Shown: positions 1 to 9,397 of the stretch, one piece after another
Numbering within the stretch: position 1 is the stretch's first letter
Layout of the letters: the number at the start of each line of letters is the position of its first letter
NCBI RefSeq assembly: GCF_001077815.2
Contig: NZ_CP011310.1
Span: forward strand, 1,612,001-1,676,000
Direction of reading: 5' to 3'
DNA: 64,000 nt
DNA from: Aurantiacibacter atlanticus
GTDB lineage: Bacteria > Pseudomonadota > Alphaproteobacteria > Sphingomonadales > Sphingomonadaceae
Notes under the pieces: generated by a model
Databases searched by the model: none
What the model saw: the letters and a program-made list of their open reading frames with translations, nothing else
What the model was told of the DNA's origin: nothing
Position numbers and translations under genes: made by a program

Positions 1-657
1 TCGCTGGGCGAATATAGCGCGCTTGCCAGTGTTGGCGCCTTCAGCCTGACCGATACTGCAAAGCTGCTGCGATTGCGCGGCATTGCCATGCAGGATGCTG
101 TTCCCATAGGCCTTGGCGCGATGTGCGCTTTGCTGGGAGCCGATCTTGAAAAGGCGCAGAAGCTGGCCGATGCCGCGGCGCAAGGGCAGGTCTGCGAAGT
201 CGCCAATGATAATGATCCGGGGCAGGTCGTATTGTCCGGCCATGCAGAGGCGATTGATCGCGCGGTGGAAATGGCCAAGGAATACGGTTGCAAAAGGGCG
301 ATCAAACTGCCGGTTTCAGCACCGTTTCATTGTTCATTGATGCAGCCTGCCGCCCAGCGCATGAAACTGGCGCTGGAAAACACGCCGCCGCAGGCGTTTC
401 GCCTGCCGGTCTATGCCAATGTCACCGCCACGCCGATTACCGATGCTGACACGCAAAAGGGTCTGCTGGTCGAACAGATCACAGGGCGCGTGCGTTGGCG
501 CGAATGCGTGATTGCGATGCAGGATTCTGGCATAAACCATTTTGTTGAACTGGGCGGAAAGGTGCTCGGGCCGATGATCCGCAAGATCGCGCCCGATGTG
601 GCGGTCACCAGCGTCGTGGGAATGGACGATATAGAGGCTTTTGCCAAAGAGCTTTGA
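1..657 (+). CDS. fabD: Malonyl-CoA:ACP transacylase FabD, 3' part
   Basis: This enzyme transfers malonyl groups from CoA to acyl carrier protein at the start of fatty-acid synthesis in the cytosol. The gene is cut by the window edge: the reading frame is open from base 1, and the first codon is the Ser of the family's GHSLGE nucleophile motif (SLGEYSAL is visible). The partner His lies in VSAPFHC, and the C-terminal part includes PVYANVTA and a GGKVLGPMIRK segment, both typical of FabD. About 218 residues are present; the missing N-terminus should be roughly 90-95 residues. It lies upstream of fabG, separated by one small exported-protein gene, so a fatty-acid synthesis cluster is likely. The partial nature is purely the window boundary. 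Confidence 0.95.
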   Translation, partial: SLGEYSALASVGAFSLTDTAKLLRLRGIAMQDAVPIGLGAMCALLGADLEKAQKLADAAAQGQVCEVANDNDPGQVVLSGHAEAIDRAVEMAKEYGCKRAIKLPVSAPFHCSLMQPAAQRMKLALENTPPQAFRLPVYANVTATPITDADTQKGLLVEQITGRVRWRECVIAMQDSGINHFVELGGKVLGPMIRKIAPDVAVTSVVGMDDIEAFAKEL

Positions 658-673
658 ACAAGGGGGGAAAGTG

Positions 674-1273
674 ATGGGGCGCAAGGCATTCTGGACAATC
701 ACGGCCGCATTGGCGCTGCCACTGGCGGCGAATCCAGCATTCGCGCAGGGCCAGGGCGTTCACTGCATGCAAGGCCAGTATTCGGCGGAACAGACCGAGG
801 AATTGAGGGAGCTTGGCCCTAATCTCGTAACCGGATCGCAAATACATCAGGAGGTGTTTGATCGGATGGGTGATATCGCGATGACCGCTGTGCAAAGTTG
901 CGGTCGAAGCAATCGCTGGAATGAAGAACAATCGCGTTTCGCCACCCTTTACGAACTGGGCCGGATCAATGAAATCACTTATCGAAAATCGGGCCATCTG
1001 ACTGAAGACCAATTGCAGCGCCTCGATAGCGCGCTGGCCACGGGCAATCATGAAAGGCTCTGGTCGATCATCGAAAACAGCGTTTTTCAAGGCATGAACG
1101 AGGGTGATGGCGCGATGGGCGAAGGCGATGCGATGGTAATTGGCGCCTTCATCGTAAGCGCGGGCCTGAACACCGGTTCCCAAAGCGAAGCCGTGGCCGA
1201 AAGGATCGGCATCATACTTGGCTTCATGGGCCTGCAACGCATCGGCCGTCGCGAGTTTGACACGCTGCATTGA
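674..1273 (+). CDS. Hypothetical exported protein
   Basis: I do not recognise a family for this protein of about 199 residues. The preferred start is the ATG at 674, preceded by a purine-rich AGGGGGGAAAG ribosome-binding site; an earlier in-frame ATG at 641 lies inside fabD. From 674 the product opens with a classic Sec signal peptide (a basic MGRK, a hydrophobic stretch, then ANPAFAQ as cleavage site). The mature part is mostly polar and helical, with two Cys (in VHCMQG and VQSCGR) that could form a disulfide in the periplasm. Near the C-terminus is a Gly/Ile/Ala-rich stretch around FIVSAGL and IIGLGF-like residues that may be a weak membrane or packing helix. Position just after fabD suggests co-transcription only. 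Confidence 0.75.
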   Translation: MGRKAFWTITAALALPLAANPAFAQGQGVHCMQGQYSAEQTEELRELGPNLVTGSQIHQEVFDRMGDIAMTAVQSCGRSNRWNEEQSRFATLYELGRINEITYRKSGHLTEDQLQRLDSALATGNHERLWSIIENSVFQGMNEGDGAMGEGDAMVIGAFIVSAGLNTGSQSEAVAERIGIILGFMGLQRIGRREFDTLH

Positions 1274-1491
1274 GTTACTTTTAGCTCGCGACACCGTCCT
1301 GCAAGAGGACTATCAGCGCAGATGCGCGATGAGTTTGTGAAACCGCGATTGGATGGCAAAGTCGTCAGCGAAGTTTGGCGCACCGACTTTCCCCAACGAT
1401 GTCGCCCACGCCCCGATCGCGGCGGTTGACCAGAGGCGCAGTCACGCGCAACAGACTGGCGCAACGCAATAACTAAAGGACTGCCCGGCCC

Positions 1492-2256
1492 ATGTTCTCA
1501 CTCGAAGGAATGACCGCCCTTGTTACCGGGGCGAGCGGCGGCATAGGCTCTGCCATTGCTCGCGCGCTTGCATCGCAGGGCGCACGACTGGCGTTATCGG
1601 GTTCCAACGGGGAAAAGTTGCGCTCTTTTCGCGAAGAACTGAATAGCGAATTCAAGCATCACGATCATGATGGACATGTGGAGATCACCTGCAATCTGTC
1701 GGATACGCAGCAGGTCGAAGAACTGGTACCTGCAGCCGTGGATACCTTTGGCGGGATCGACATTCTTGTAAACAATGCTGGCATCACGCGCGATAATTTG
1801 GCGATGCGCATGAAGGATGATGAATGGGATGACGTGATCCGCATCAATCTTGAGGCGAGCTTTCGCCTGATGCGCGCAAGTGTGCGCCCGATGATGAAGA
1901 AGCGGTTCGGTCGCATAATCAGCATTTCCAGCGTGGTGGGCACCACGGGCAATCCGGGGCAGATGAATTATACCGCCGCCAAGGCCGGTCTGGTCGGCAT
2001 GTCGAAAAGCCTTGCACAAGAAGTCGCCAGCCGTGGCATTACTGTCAATTGCGTGGCACCGGGCTTCATCCGTTCGGCCATGACAGAGGCGCTGGATGAC
2101 AAGCAGAAGGATGCGATCAATGGCCGCATCCCGATGGGCCGCATGGGCGAGGGCGATGATATCGGTGCTTCAATTGCCTATCTGGCCTCGAAAGAGGCGG
2201 GTTATGTCACTGGTCAGACGATTCACGTCAATGGCGGTATGGCGATGTTGAGCTAA
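1492..2256 (+). CDS. fabG: 3-oxoacyl-ACP reductase FabG
   Basis: This is a 254-residue short-chain dehydrogenase, the usual FabG length, reducing 3-oxoacyl-ACP with NADPH in fatty-acid elongation. Visible motifs are the cofactor glycine motif TGASGGIG near residues 12-19, NNAGITRDN in the middle (the TRDN extension is characteristic of FabG), and the catalytic Ser-Tyr-Lys arrangement in SISSVVG and MNYTAAKAG. The C-terminus ends GQTIHVNGGMAM, also typical. An AAAGGA motif 12 bases upstream supports the ATG at 1492. The 218 bases before it hold no gene I can support. fabD sits just upstream, which strengthens the fatty-acid assignment over other SDR activities. Confidence 0.95.
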   Translation: MFSLEGMTALVTGASGGIGSAIARALASQGARLALSGSNGEKLRSFREELNSEFKHHDHDGHVEITCNLSDTQQVEELVPAAVDTFGGIDILVNNAGITRDNLAMRMKDDEWDDVIRINLEASFRLMRASVRPMMKKRFGRIISISSVVGTTGNPGQMNYTAAKAGLVGMSKSLAQEVASRGITVNCVAPGFIRSAMTEALDDKQKDAINGRIPMGRMGEGDDIGASIAYLASKEAGYVTGQTIHVNGGMAMLS

Positions 2257-2454
2257 TCGATTCCGTTGCATCGGCGGGGCAGGCGGGCGAAACTGGAAAA
2301 TCTTCCACTTTTCCCCAAGGAATCCCACCATGTGACGGCGAATCCTTGCCCGCAAACGCCCCTGCGCTAAGGGTAAGGGAGCAATTTACCGGCGCTGGTG
2401 GGCGATTCCGGGCTTTCCCGGTCACTCCCGCGCGCGAATGGGGAAGTATCTGCA

Positions 2455-3582
2455 ATGAAGGTCACCATCGAACGCGCAGAGCTGCTTCGCAGCCTGTCCC
2501 ACGTCCAGTCTGTGGTGGAGCGGCGCAACACCATCCCGATCCTCTCTAACGTGCTGATAGAGGCCGAAGATGGGGGCCATCTGCGCATCATGGCGACCGA
2601 TCTGGATCTGCAGGTGGTAGATAATCTGCGCGCCAGTGCGGTGGAAAGCTCCGGGGCAATCACAGTGTCGGCCCATCTGTTGTTTGATATTGCGCGCAAG
2701 CTGGCGGATGGCAGCCAGGTTAGCCTCGAAACCGCTGAAAACAGGATGACGGTCAAGGCCGGACGCAGCCGCTTCTCGCTGCCGACCTTGCCGCGTGACG
2801 ATTTCCCGGTGATCGTGGAAGGCGATTTGCCCACCAGTTTCGAACTGCCTGCAAAAACGCTTGCGGACATGATCGACCGCACCCGTTTTGCCATCTCGAC
2901 TGAAGAGACGCGCTATTACCTCAATGGCATATTTCTGCATGTGGCAGATGAAGATGGCGGCGTGTTGAAAGCAGCTGCAACCGATGGGCACAGGCTTGCC
3001 CGCTTCACCATGGCTCGCCCAGAAGGTGCCGATGGCATGCCAGATGTGATTGTGCCTCGGAAGGCCGTGGCCGAATTGCGCAAACTGTTGGAAGAAGCGA
3101 CCGAGGGCAATGTTCAGATAGACCTCAGCCCCTCCAAGATTCGTTTCACCCTGGGTGGAGAAGGCGGTGTCGTGCTGACGAGCAAGCTGATCGACGGTAC
3201 ATTCCCTGATTACAGCCGCGTGATCCCCACCGGGAATGACAAGTTGCTCAAGGTTGATCCGAAAAGCCTGTTTGCAGGTGTTGATCGTGTTGCCACCATC
3301 GCCACAGAAAAAACCCGCGCGGTCAAGATCGGTCTGGATACCGACAAGGTAACGCTGACTGTCACCAGCCCCGATAATGGCAATGCTGTCGAGGAAGTGT
3401 CCTCGCAATATTCATCCGACCCGCTTGAAATCGGATTTAACGCAGGATATCTGAAAGATATCCTGCAACAGTTGAGCAAGGAGACAGTGGAATTGCACTT
3501 CGCCGATGCCGGCGCGCCGACACTAATCCGTGAAGATGAAAGCAGCCCTGCGCTCTATGTGCTCATGCCGATGCGCGTCTGA
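2455..3582 (+). CDS. dnaN: DNA polymerase III sliding clamp subunit beta
   Basis: The beta clamp is a ring-shaped dimer that tethers DNA polymerase III and other partners to DNA. The 375-residue product matches the family length. It starts MKVTIERAELL, contains the conserved RRNTIPILSNV block near residue 23, three repeats of the clamp fold, YLNGIFLH in the second domain, and ends in LMPMRV, the conserved C-terminus lining the partner-binding pocket. The reading frame stays open back to 2398, but homology begins at the ATG at 2455. The gene follows fabG by about 200 bases and is not next to dnaA or recF here. Confidence 0.97.
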   Translation: MKVTIERAELLRSLSHVQSVVERRNTIPILSNVLIEAEDGGHLRIMATDLDLQVVDNLRASAVESSGAITVSAHLLFDIARKLADGSQVSLETAENRMTVKAGRSRFSLPTLPRDDFPVIVEGDLPTSFELPAKTLADMIDRTRFAISTEETRYYLNGIFLHVADEDGGVLKAAATDGHRLARFTMARPEGADGMPDVIVPRKAVAELRKLLEEATEGNVQIDLSPSKIRFTLGGEGGVVLTSKLIDGTFPDYSRVIPTGNDKLLKVDPKSLFAGVDRVATIATEKTRAVKIGLDTDKVTLTVTSPDNGNAVEEVSSQYSSDPLEIGFNAGYLKDILQQLSKETVELHFADAGAPTLIREDESSPALYVLMPMRV

Positions 3583-3612
3583 TTGTTACCCGTTGCACAG
3601 AAAGGCGTGAAT

Positions 3613-3634
3613 GCGCTGGGGGCTAGCCCAGCGC
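3613..3634. other. Hairpin at the dnaN/ferredoxin-reductase convergence
   Basis: A perfect 8-bp inverted repeat (GCGCTGGG / CCCAGCGC, 6-base loop) spans the stop codon of the minus-strand reductase gene, just after dnaN. No T-run follows on either strand, so it is not a canonical intrinsic terminator, though it could still act as a convergence hairpin or protect a 3' end. Confidence 0.3.
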
Positions 3635-4939
3635 CTTGATCATCGCTTCCACGTCGACGAATTTTTCACGCGGAGCGCCCTGACGGGCGGCAGCGGATTC
3701 GGCTTGCTCGATCTTCTTCCAGTCCTTGAACGTCACTATGTCGAGACCCTTGGCGGCGGCGAATTCATCGAAACCTTCGCGCCCCTTTTTGCCGCCATTT
3801 CCCAGCGTGCCCTCGGCTATATCGGCGGCGATCTGCGCCACGATATTCGCGCCATCAGGCCGGTTGGTGCCGATTGTGCCGGACGGCCCGCGTCTTGCCC
3901 AGCCGACGCAGTAGAGCCCCTGTAGGATTCGCCCTTCATCATTGGCGAAGCGGCCTGCCCGGGTATCGAAGGGGACACCTGGAATGGGCGCGGTCCGATA
4001 GCCAATGCAGGAAATGACAAGGCTGGCGGGAATGCGCTCTATCTCGCCCGTGCCGACCGCTCGCCCCTTTATCAGCTCTGTGTGTTCGATCTCGACCGCT
4101 TCGACTTTGCCATCGCCAATCAATGCGCCGGGCTGCGCGAAGAACGCAAATTCAATAGCGATGCGCTTTTCCGCGCGGATGTGTTCGGGGGTTGCGGCAT
4201 ATTCGCGCAAAAGCGTGACTGATTTGCGCTGGCCCGGCTCCAGCATGGCATCTTCCGCCTCGTCAGGCAGATCACTTCTGGACACATGCGGGGCAGCATG
4301 ATCGAGTTGGCCCAATTCGCCCAGTTCCTTGGGCGTCATCATGATCTGATGCGGTCCACGGCGGCCGAGAATCACGATGCGTTCAATCTTGCTGGCGAGC
4401 AATGCGTCTAGTGCATGGCCGACGATGTCGGAGCCTGCAAACTCACTTTCCTTCTTGGCCAGCATGCGCGCGACATCAAGGGCGACGTTACCCATGCCGA
4501 TGACCACCGCCGTATCGCCGGAAAGATCCGGATTAAGAGCAGCGAATTCTGGATGACCATTATACCAGCCGACAAAGGCAGCGCTGCCAAAGACATTGTC
4601 CAGATCATCGCCTGGTAAGCCTAGTTCGCGGTCTTTCGGCGCGCCTGTGGCAAGCACCACGGCATCGTATAGTTCCTGTAATTGCGCCACTTCAATATCG
4701 CGGCCAATGGCGATATTTCCCACGAAACGCACGTTTTCGGTCAGCGCGGTTTTTTCATATCGTCGCGCGACACCCTTAATCGATTGATGATCCGGCGCCA
4801 CGCCTGTGCGTATCAAGCCATATGGCACCGGCAGCAGGTCGAACACGTCGACTCGCACTTCATCGCCAAATGTCTTCAGCGCTGCTTCCGCAGTATAATA
4901 TCCGGCCGGGCCTGAACCGACGATCGCGATATGGCGCAT
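3623..4939 (-). CDS. FAD-dependent ferredoxin-NADP reductase (adrenodoxin-reductase type)
   Basis: This 438-residue flavoprotein probably moves electrons between NADP(H) and a ferredoxin. It has an N-terminal FAD-binding GSGPAG motif (residues 8-13), the family hallmark PVPYGLIRTGVAPDH, and a second nucleotide-binding motif GMGNVALD near residues 148-155. LGRRGPHQ and the late GWARRGPSGTIGTNR segment match the FprA/adrenodoxin-reductase group rather than the plant-type group. The ATG at 4939 is preferred to the one at 4957 because TTGGAG lies 7 bases before it. It stands alone, facing dnaN. A functional tie to the ferredoxin-dependent KorAB enzyme near 46-49 kb is possible but is inference. 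Confidence 0.9.
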   Translation of the reverse strand: MRHIAIVGSGPAGYYTAEAALKTFGDEVRVDVFDLLPVPYGLIRTGVAPDHQSIKGVARRYEKTALTENVRFVGNIAIGRDIEVAQLQELYDAVVLATGAPKDRELGLPGDDLDNVFGSAAFVGWYNGHPEFAALNPDLSGDTAVVIGMGNVALDVARMLAKKESEFAGSDIVGHALDALLASKIERIVILGRRGPHQIMMTPKELGELGQLDHAAPHVSRSDLPDEAEDAMLEPGQRKSVTLLREYAATPEHIRAEKRIAIEFAFFAQPGALIGDGKVEAVEIEHTELIKGRAVGTGEIERIPASLVISCIGYRTAPIPGVPFDTRAGRFANDEGRILQGLYCVGWARRGPSGTIGTNRPDGANIVAQIAADIAEGTLGNGGKKGREGFDEFAAAKGLDIVTFKDWKKIEQAESAAARQGAPREKFVDVEAMIKALG

Positions 4940-5024
4940 GCGTTCTCCAAGAGACATTTGTCCGCAAGAACATAACCGTTTTTCCAGCTTCGTCCAATGG
5001 AGGCGGGCAGATTGCTTCGCTATC

Positions 5025-5093
5025 CACGTGTGATCACCTCAACATCGGCACACTTTGCCTGTGGTGCATAGAAACATAGCTTACTCATACTAG
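5025..5093. promoter_or_regulatory. Distal pair of inverted 10-mers in a divergent promoter region (partial)
   Basis: The 278-base gap between the ferredoxin reductase gene and the GGDEF-EAL gene contains CACGTGTGAT at 5025-5034. Its exact reverse complement ATCACACGTG lies at 5184-5193, beyond the range given here. An exact 10-base match in opposite orientation, one copy nearer each divergent start, is what paired regulator sites can look like. No regulator is identified. Confidence 0.25.
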
Positions 5094-5217
5094 TCGCGGG
5101 ATCTGCACGATGAGCTAATTTTCTAGAGATTATGTCAACGTTTTCGCCCGGATTTAGGCGTTTGGTAAGCAAACCACTCTATAATCACACGTGAAACCTA
5201 TTTGACCGCCGGACCAA

Positions 5218-7485
5218 GTGAAAGGCGCTATTTGGAGAAGCGACCTAGTGGGCGTCCGTGGCATGTTCAGAAATAGAGGCGGCATCTGCGCCGATAGTGC
5301 CCGCGTGCCCGATGCTGAGGCCGCAGCCTTTGCCTCGCAATTCGACGATAAATACAGGCTCGAACTCCTCGAATCCTTTGAACGCACGGGCGTAAGCTGG
5401 TTCTGGGCTACGGATCCCGATGGCGTGCTGATTTACCTGTCTCCGAGCGCAATCAGCAATTTTCCCGAAGGCTTGCCCGTTCTTGGCCGACATTTGGGCA
5501 AAGTGTTCGAAACTGCCGATACAAATAGCGGTGATGGTCGGTCGAGGCCGCTATCCTTCATGTTGAGCGCGCGCACCACATTTGACCACCACCCCGTCCA
5601 TCTGATTTCACCTGAAGATGGTGCAGCTATCGAAAATGACGTCTGGTGGTCACTGACCGGAAAGCCCCATTTCGACGAGAAGGATGGCTTCCTTGGGTAT
5701 CGGGGCATCGCACAGGACATCAGTGATTCCTACCAGCAGGCCCGTGCTTCATCGCGCGCCGCTGTCGTCGATTCCCTCACCGGGCTGGCCAATCGCCATC
5801 ACATGACAAATCGTCTGACTGCGATGCTCAATGCCTATCGGGTCGAAAAAAGATCATGCGCCCTGTTGATGCTCGATCTCGATCGATTCAAGCAGGTGAA
5901 TGATACGCTGGGCCATCCGGCTGGTGACGAGCTTCTGCGCCAGGTTGCGCAGCGGCTTCAGCGTATCGTCCCGGCATGTGCAGAGATCGGCCGCTTGGGC
6001 GGCGATGAATTTCAGGTCATCGTTCCCGATCTGGATGATCGCGGCGAGTTGGGTGAATTGGCCAATCGCATCATCCAAATGATCTCGCAGCCTTATTCCA
6101 TCGAAGGCAGTCGTGCGATTATTGGCACTTCAATCGGTATTGCCATTGCGCCCTACGACGGCATTGAACCCAACGAACTGATCAAGGCGACCGATCTTGC
6201 GCTCTATGCAGCCAAGGGAGGTGGGCGCGCCCAATTCCGCTTTTATTCCAATGATCTGAAAGAATCGGCGGATGACCGCCGCGAAATTGAGGAAGACCTG
6301 CGCGATGCGCTAGCACATGGTCAGCTCGAAATGCACTACCAACCCTTCGTGGGCGCAAAAGATCACCAGGTCCGCGGGTTTGAGGCGTTGATGCGCTGGG
6401 AACATCCCGAACACGGTGCCATTAGTCCGACGGTTTTCATTCCGATTGCCGAAGATAGTAACCTTATTGATTCCCTGGGCGAGTGGGCCTTACGTCAGGC
6501 CTGCCTGGACGCGGCGAAATGGCCGGGCGATCTGGCGGTTTCCGTCAATGTTTCCGCTCAGCAATTCCTCAACGAAAATTTGCCCGTCGTTGTTGACAAC
6601 GCACTTGCCGCGTCAGGTCTGTCGGCCAAGCAGCTTGAGCTAGAAATCACAGAAAGCGTCTTTATGGGTGATGTCAGCGCGACCGATGTCATGTTCAAGA
6701 AATTGCGCAAACTGGGCGTGCGACTGGCGCTGGATGATTTTGGCACAGGCTATTCATCGCTTTCATATCTGCGACGCGCGCCTTTCGACAAGATCAAGAT
6801 TGATCAGAGCTTCGTGCGCGGCTGCACCGAGGGAAACAATAATTCCAATGCGGCAATCATCACCGCCATTGTCAGCCTGGCGAAGGCGATGGGCATGCGC
6901 ACGACTGCCGAGGGGGTCGAGGCACTGGACGAGCTGGAACGCATCGGGGCGTTGGATGCGGACCTGGTGCAGGGCTTCATCTTCTCGCGCGCCGTACCGC
7001 AAAGGGCGGTTATGGAAAAGCTGGCAACCGGTGAATTGCACTATGAACCTATCGGTCCAGCCAGACATCGCGCAGATCGCAAGACCTTGTTCCGGCGTGT
7101 CGGCATAATCCACGAAGATCACCACTACACCGCGATGCTGCGGGATCTGTCGCGCAGCGGTGCGCGTATCGAAGGGCTTGTTGATGTTCCTGTCGGTACG
7201 CAGCTTGTGCTCGATCTGGGCGAGGGTCAATTGGTGGTTGGCACAGTGCGCCGGTCGCAGGATGCAACGCAGGGCCTGTCATTCGAAAAACCGCTGGTTA
7301 GTGATGGAGCAGGGGGGCTGGTCACACGCCACCGCGTTTCGCCCTATATGCTTTCTGCAGCCGGGATGCCGCTCCGCGCCCTTCCGGCAGGGCATCACAC
7401 GCCTCCTCGCGCTACCAGAGGGCAGTCGTCCTCCCCGCGTTTTCTTGAAGTTGACATCATGGCTGGGTCGTTGCGCGCAGGCTGA
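5218..7485 (+). CDS. PAS-GGDEF-EAL-PilZ cyclic-di-GMP signalling protein
   Basis: One chain of about 755 residues carries a PAS-like N-terminal sensor (about 50-170), a GGDEF diguanylate cyclase (about 180-345), an EAL phosphodiesterase (about 360-605) and a C-terminal PilZ-like c-di-GMP-binding region (about 618-700). The cyclase signature is intact (RLGGDEF, residues 259-265), without an RxxD inhibitory site just upstream. The EAL motif is intact at 389-391, with DDFGTGYSSL, KIDQSFV and AEGVE downstream. The PilZ signature is RKTLFRR followed by DLSRSGARIEG. No membrane segment is seen, so it is probably cytosolic. The start is uncertain: GTG at 5218, GTG at 5248 (GGAG upstream) or ATG at 5263. 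Both catalytic halves look competent, so net activity cannot be told from sequence. Confidence 0.9.
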   Translation: MKGAIWRSDLVGVRGMFRNRGGICADSARVPDAEAAAFASQFDDKYRLELLESFERTGVSWFWATDPDGVLIYLSPSAISNFPEGLPVLGRHLGKVFETADTNSGDGRSRPLSFMLSARTTFDHHPVHLISPEDGAAIENDVWWSLTGKPHFDEKDGFLGYRGIAQDISDSYQQARASSRAAVVDSLTGLANRHHMTNRLTAMLNAYRVEKRSCALLMLDLDRFKQVNDTLGHPAGDELLRQVAQRLQRIVPACAEIGRLGGDEFQVIVPDLDDRGELGELANRIIQMISQPYSIEGSRAIIGTSIGIAIAPYDGIEPNELIKATDLALYAAKGGGRAQFRFYSNDLKESADDRREIEEDLRDALAHGQLEMHYQPFVGAKDHQVRGFEALMRWEHPEHGAISPTVFIPIAEDSNLIDSLGEWALRQACLDAAKWPGDLAVSVNVSAQQFLNENLPVVVDNALAASGLSAKQLELEITESVFMGDVSATDVMFKKLRKLGVRLALDDFGTGYSSLSYLRRAPFDKIKIDQSFVRGCTEGNNNSNAAIITAIVSLAKAMGMRTTAEGVEALDELERIGALDADLVQGFIFSRAVPQRAVMEKLATGELHYEPIGPARHRADRKTLFRRVGIIHEDHHYTAMLRDLSRSGARIEGLVDVPVGTQLVLDLGEGQLVVGTVRRSQDATQGLSFEKPLVSDGAGGLVTRHRVSPYMLSAAGMPLRALPAGHHTPPRATRGQSSSPRFLEVDIMAGSLRAG

Positions 7486-7545
7486 TTGCTAATTACAATG
7501 CTTATCTGTGCTGACAGGGCGGGCGCGGACCGCTAGAGGGCGCGC

Positions 7546-9366
7546 ATGTCTACCGATCTTTCGCTGATCCGCAACTTCAGCATCATAGCTCATATCGACC
7601 ACGGCAAATCCACTCTGGCCGACCGCCTGATTCAGGTCTGCGGCGGACTGACGGAGCGTGAAATGTCCGAGCAAGTCCTTGATAATATGGACATTGAAAA
7701 GGAGCGCGGCATCACGATCAAGGCGCAGACCGTGCGCCTTTCCTATACTGCCAAGGACGGCAAAACATACGAACTCAACCTCATGGACACGCCCGGCCAT
7801 GTCGATTTCGCCTATGAGGTGAGCCGCAGCCTGGCCGCATGTGAGGGCGCGTTGCTGGTGGTGGATGCGGCACAGGGCGTCGAGGCGCAGACCCTTGCCA
7901 ATGTCTATCAGTCTATTGAGCACGATCACGAGATCGTTTCGGTCATCAACAAGATAGATCTACCAGCGGCCGAACCGGACAAGGTCCGTGCTGAGATTGA
8001 GGACATTATCGGTCTTGATGCATCCGATGCCGTGCTGACAAGTGCCAAGTCCGGTATCGGGATCGAGGATGTGCTCGAAGCTCTCGTCACCAAGATTCCG
8101 CCACCAAAGGGCGATCGCGATGCGTCGCTCAAGGCCATGCTGGTTGATAGCTGGTATGATCCCTATTTGGGCGTCGTCATTCTTGTTCGGGTGCTTGACG
8201 GGGTTCTGAAAAAGGGTCTCGATATACGCTTCATGCAGGGCGGCACCCAGCATCTGGTTGACCGCGTGGGCGCCTTTACCCCGAAGCGCGTTGACCTGCC
8301 CGAAATCGGTCCCGGCGAAATCGGTTTCATCACCGCGCAGATCAAGGAGGTCGAACAGGCGCGTGTCGGTGATACGATCACCACGGTGAAGGGCGGGGCC
8401 GAAAAGGCACTTGCAGGTTACAAGGAAGTGCAGCCGGTGGTGTTTTGCGGGCTGTTCCCGGTTGATGCCGCCGATTTTGAAAAGCTGCGCGAAAGCATCG
8501 GCAAATTACGTTTGAACGATGCGAGCTTCAGCTATGAAATGGAAAGCAGCGCTGCGCTTGGATTTGGTTTCCGTGCCGGTTTTCTGGGCTTGCTGCATTT
8601 GGAGATTATCCAGGAACGGCTTAGCCGCGAATATGATCTTGATCTTATTACTACCGCACCTTCAGTGGTTTACCGCGTACACCTCGCCCATACAAAGAAT
8701 GAGGACGCGGCCGTAATCGACATCCATAATCCAGCTGATTGGCCAGATGTGAACCGCATTGAGATGATTGAGGAGCCGTGGATCAAGGCGGTCATCTACA
8801 CGCCCGATGAATATCTCGGCGCGATACTCAAACTGTGCCAGGACCGGCGCGGTGTGCAGATTGATCTCACCTATGTCGCGGGTCGTGCGCAAGTGACTTA
8901 CGAACTGCCGTTGAATGAGGTCGTATTTGATTTTTACGATCGGTTGAAGTCGATCAGTCGTGGATATGCCAGTTTCGATTATGAACAGGTTGGCCTGCGC
9001 GAAGGCGATCTGGTGAAGATGAACATTCTGGTAAATGCAGAGGCCGTGGATGCGCTTTCGCTGATCGTCCACCGCAATGTTGCCGAAGAACGCGGCCGCG
9101 GTATGTGCGAACGGCTCAAGGATCTTATCCCCCGTCACCTTTTCAAGATTCCGATTCAGGCCGCTATTGGCGGCAAGGTCATTGCCCGCGAAACTATTGC
9201 TGCACTGCGCAAAGACGTGACCGCCAAATGTTATGGCGGCGATATCTCGCGCAAGAAAAAGCTGCTGGAAAAGCAGAAGAAGGGCAAGGCGCGCATGCGT
9301 GAATATGGGAATGTGAGCATCCCGCAGGAAGCCTTCATTGCTGCCTTGCGGATGGGAGAAGAATAG
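7546..9366 (+). CDS. lepA: Elongation factor 4 (back-translocating GTPase LepA)
   Basis: LepA is a ribosome-associated translational GTPase. The 606-residue product shows the P-loop AHIDHGKST (15-23), DTPGH (81-85) and NKID (135-138), the switch I element ERGITIKAQ, and the LepA-specific C-terminal block including [19 protein letters not shown], which contacts the ribosome. That C-terminal block separates it from EF-G. AGAGGG precedes the ATG at 7546. It is probably monocistronic and converges on the nucleotidyltransferase gene, with only 31 bases between the stops. Confidence 0.97.
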   Translation: MSTDLSLIRNFSIIAHIDHGKSTLADRLIQVCGGLTEREMSEQVLDNMDIEKERGITIKAQTVRLSYTAKDGKTYELNLMDTPGHVDFAYEVSRSLAACEGALLVVDAAQGVEAQTLANVYQSIEHDHEIVSVINKIDLPAAEPDKVRAEIEDIIGLDASDAVLTSAKSGIGIEDVLEALVTKIPPPKGDRDASLKAMLVDSWYDPYLGVVILVRVLDGVLKKGLDIRFMQGGTQHLVDRVGAFTPKRVDLPEIGPGEIGFITAQIKEVEQARVGDTITTVKGGAEKALAGYKEVQPVVFCGLFPVDAADFEKLRESIGKLRLNDASFSYEMESSAALGFGFRAGFLGLLHLEIIQERLSREYDLDLITTAPSVVYRVHLAHTKNEDAAVIDIHNPADWPDVNRIEMIEEPWIKAVIYTPDEYLGAILKLCQDRRGVQIDLTYVAGRAQVTYELPLNEVVFDFYDRLKSISRGYASFDYEQVGLREGDLVKMNILVNAEAVDALSLIVHRNVAEERGRGMCERLKDLIPRHLFKIPIQAAIGGKVIARETIAALRKDVTAKCYGGDISRKKKLLEKQKKGKARMREYGNVSIPQEAFIAALRMGEE

Positions 9367-9397
9367 GTTTCAGCTCAGGCTTTTGACACGGCAACTG

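Noticed and set aside
1274..1491. Short plus-strand frame between the exported protein and fabG
   Set aside because: The best frame is 35 codons from an ATG near 1322, has no ribosome site and no recognisable product.
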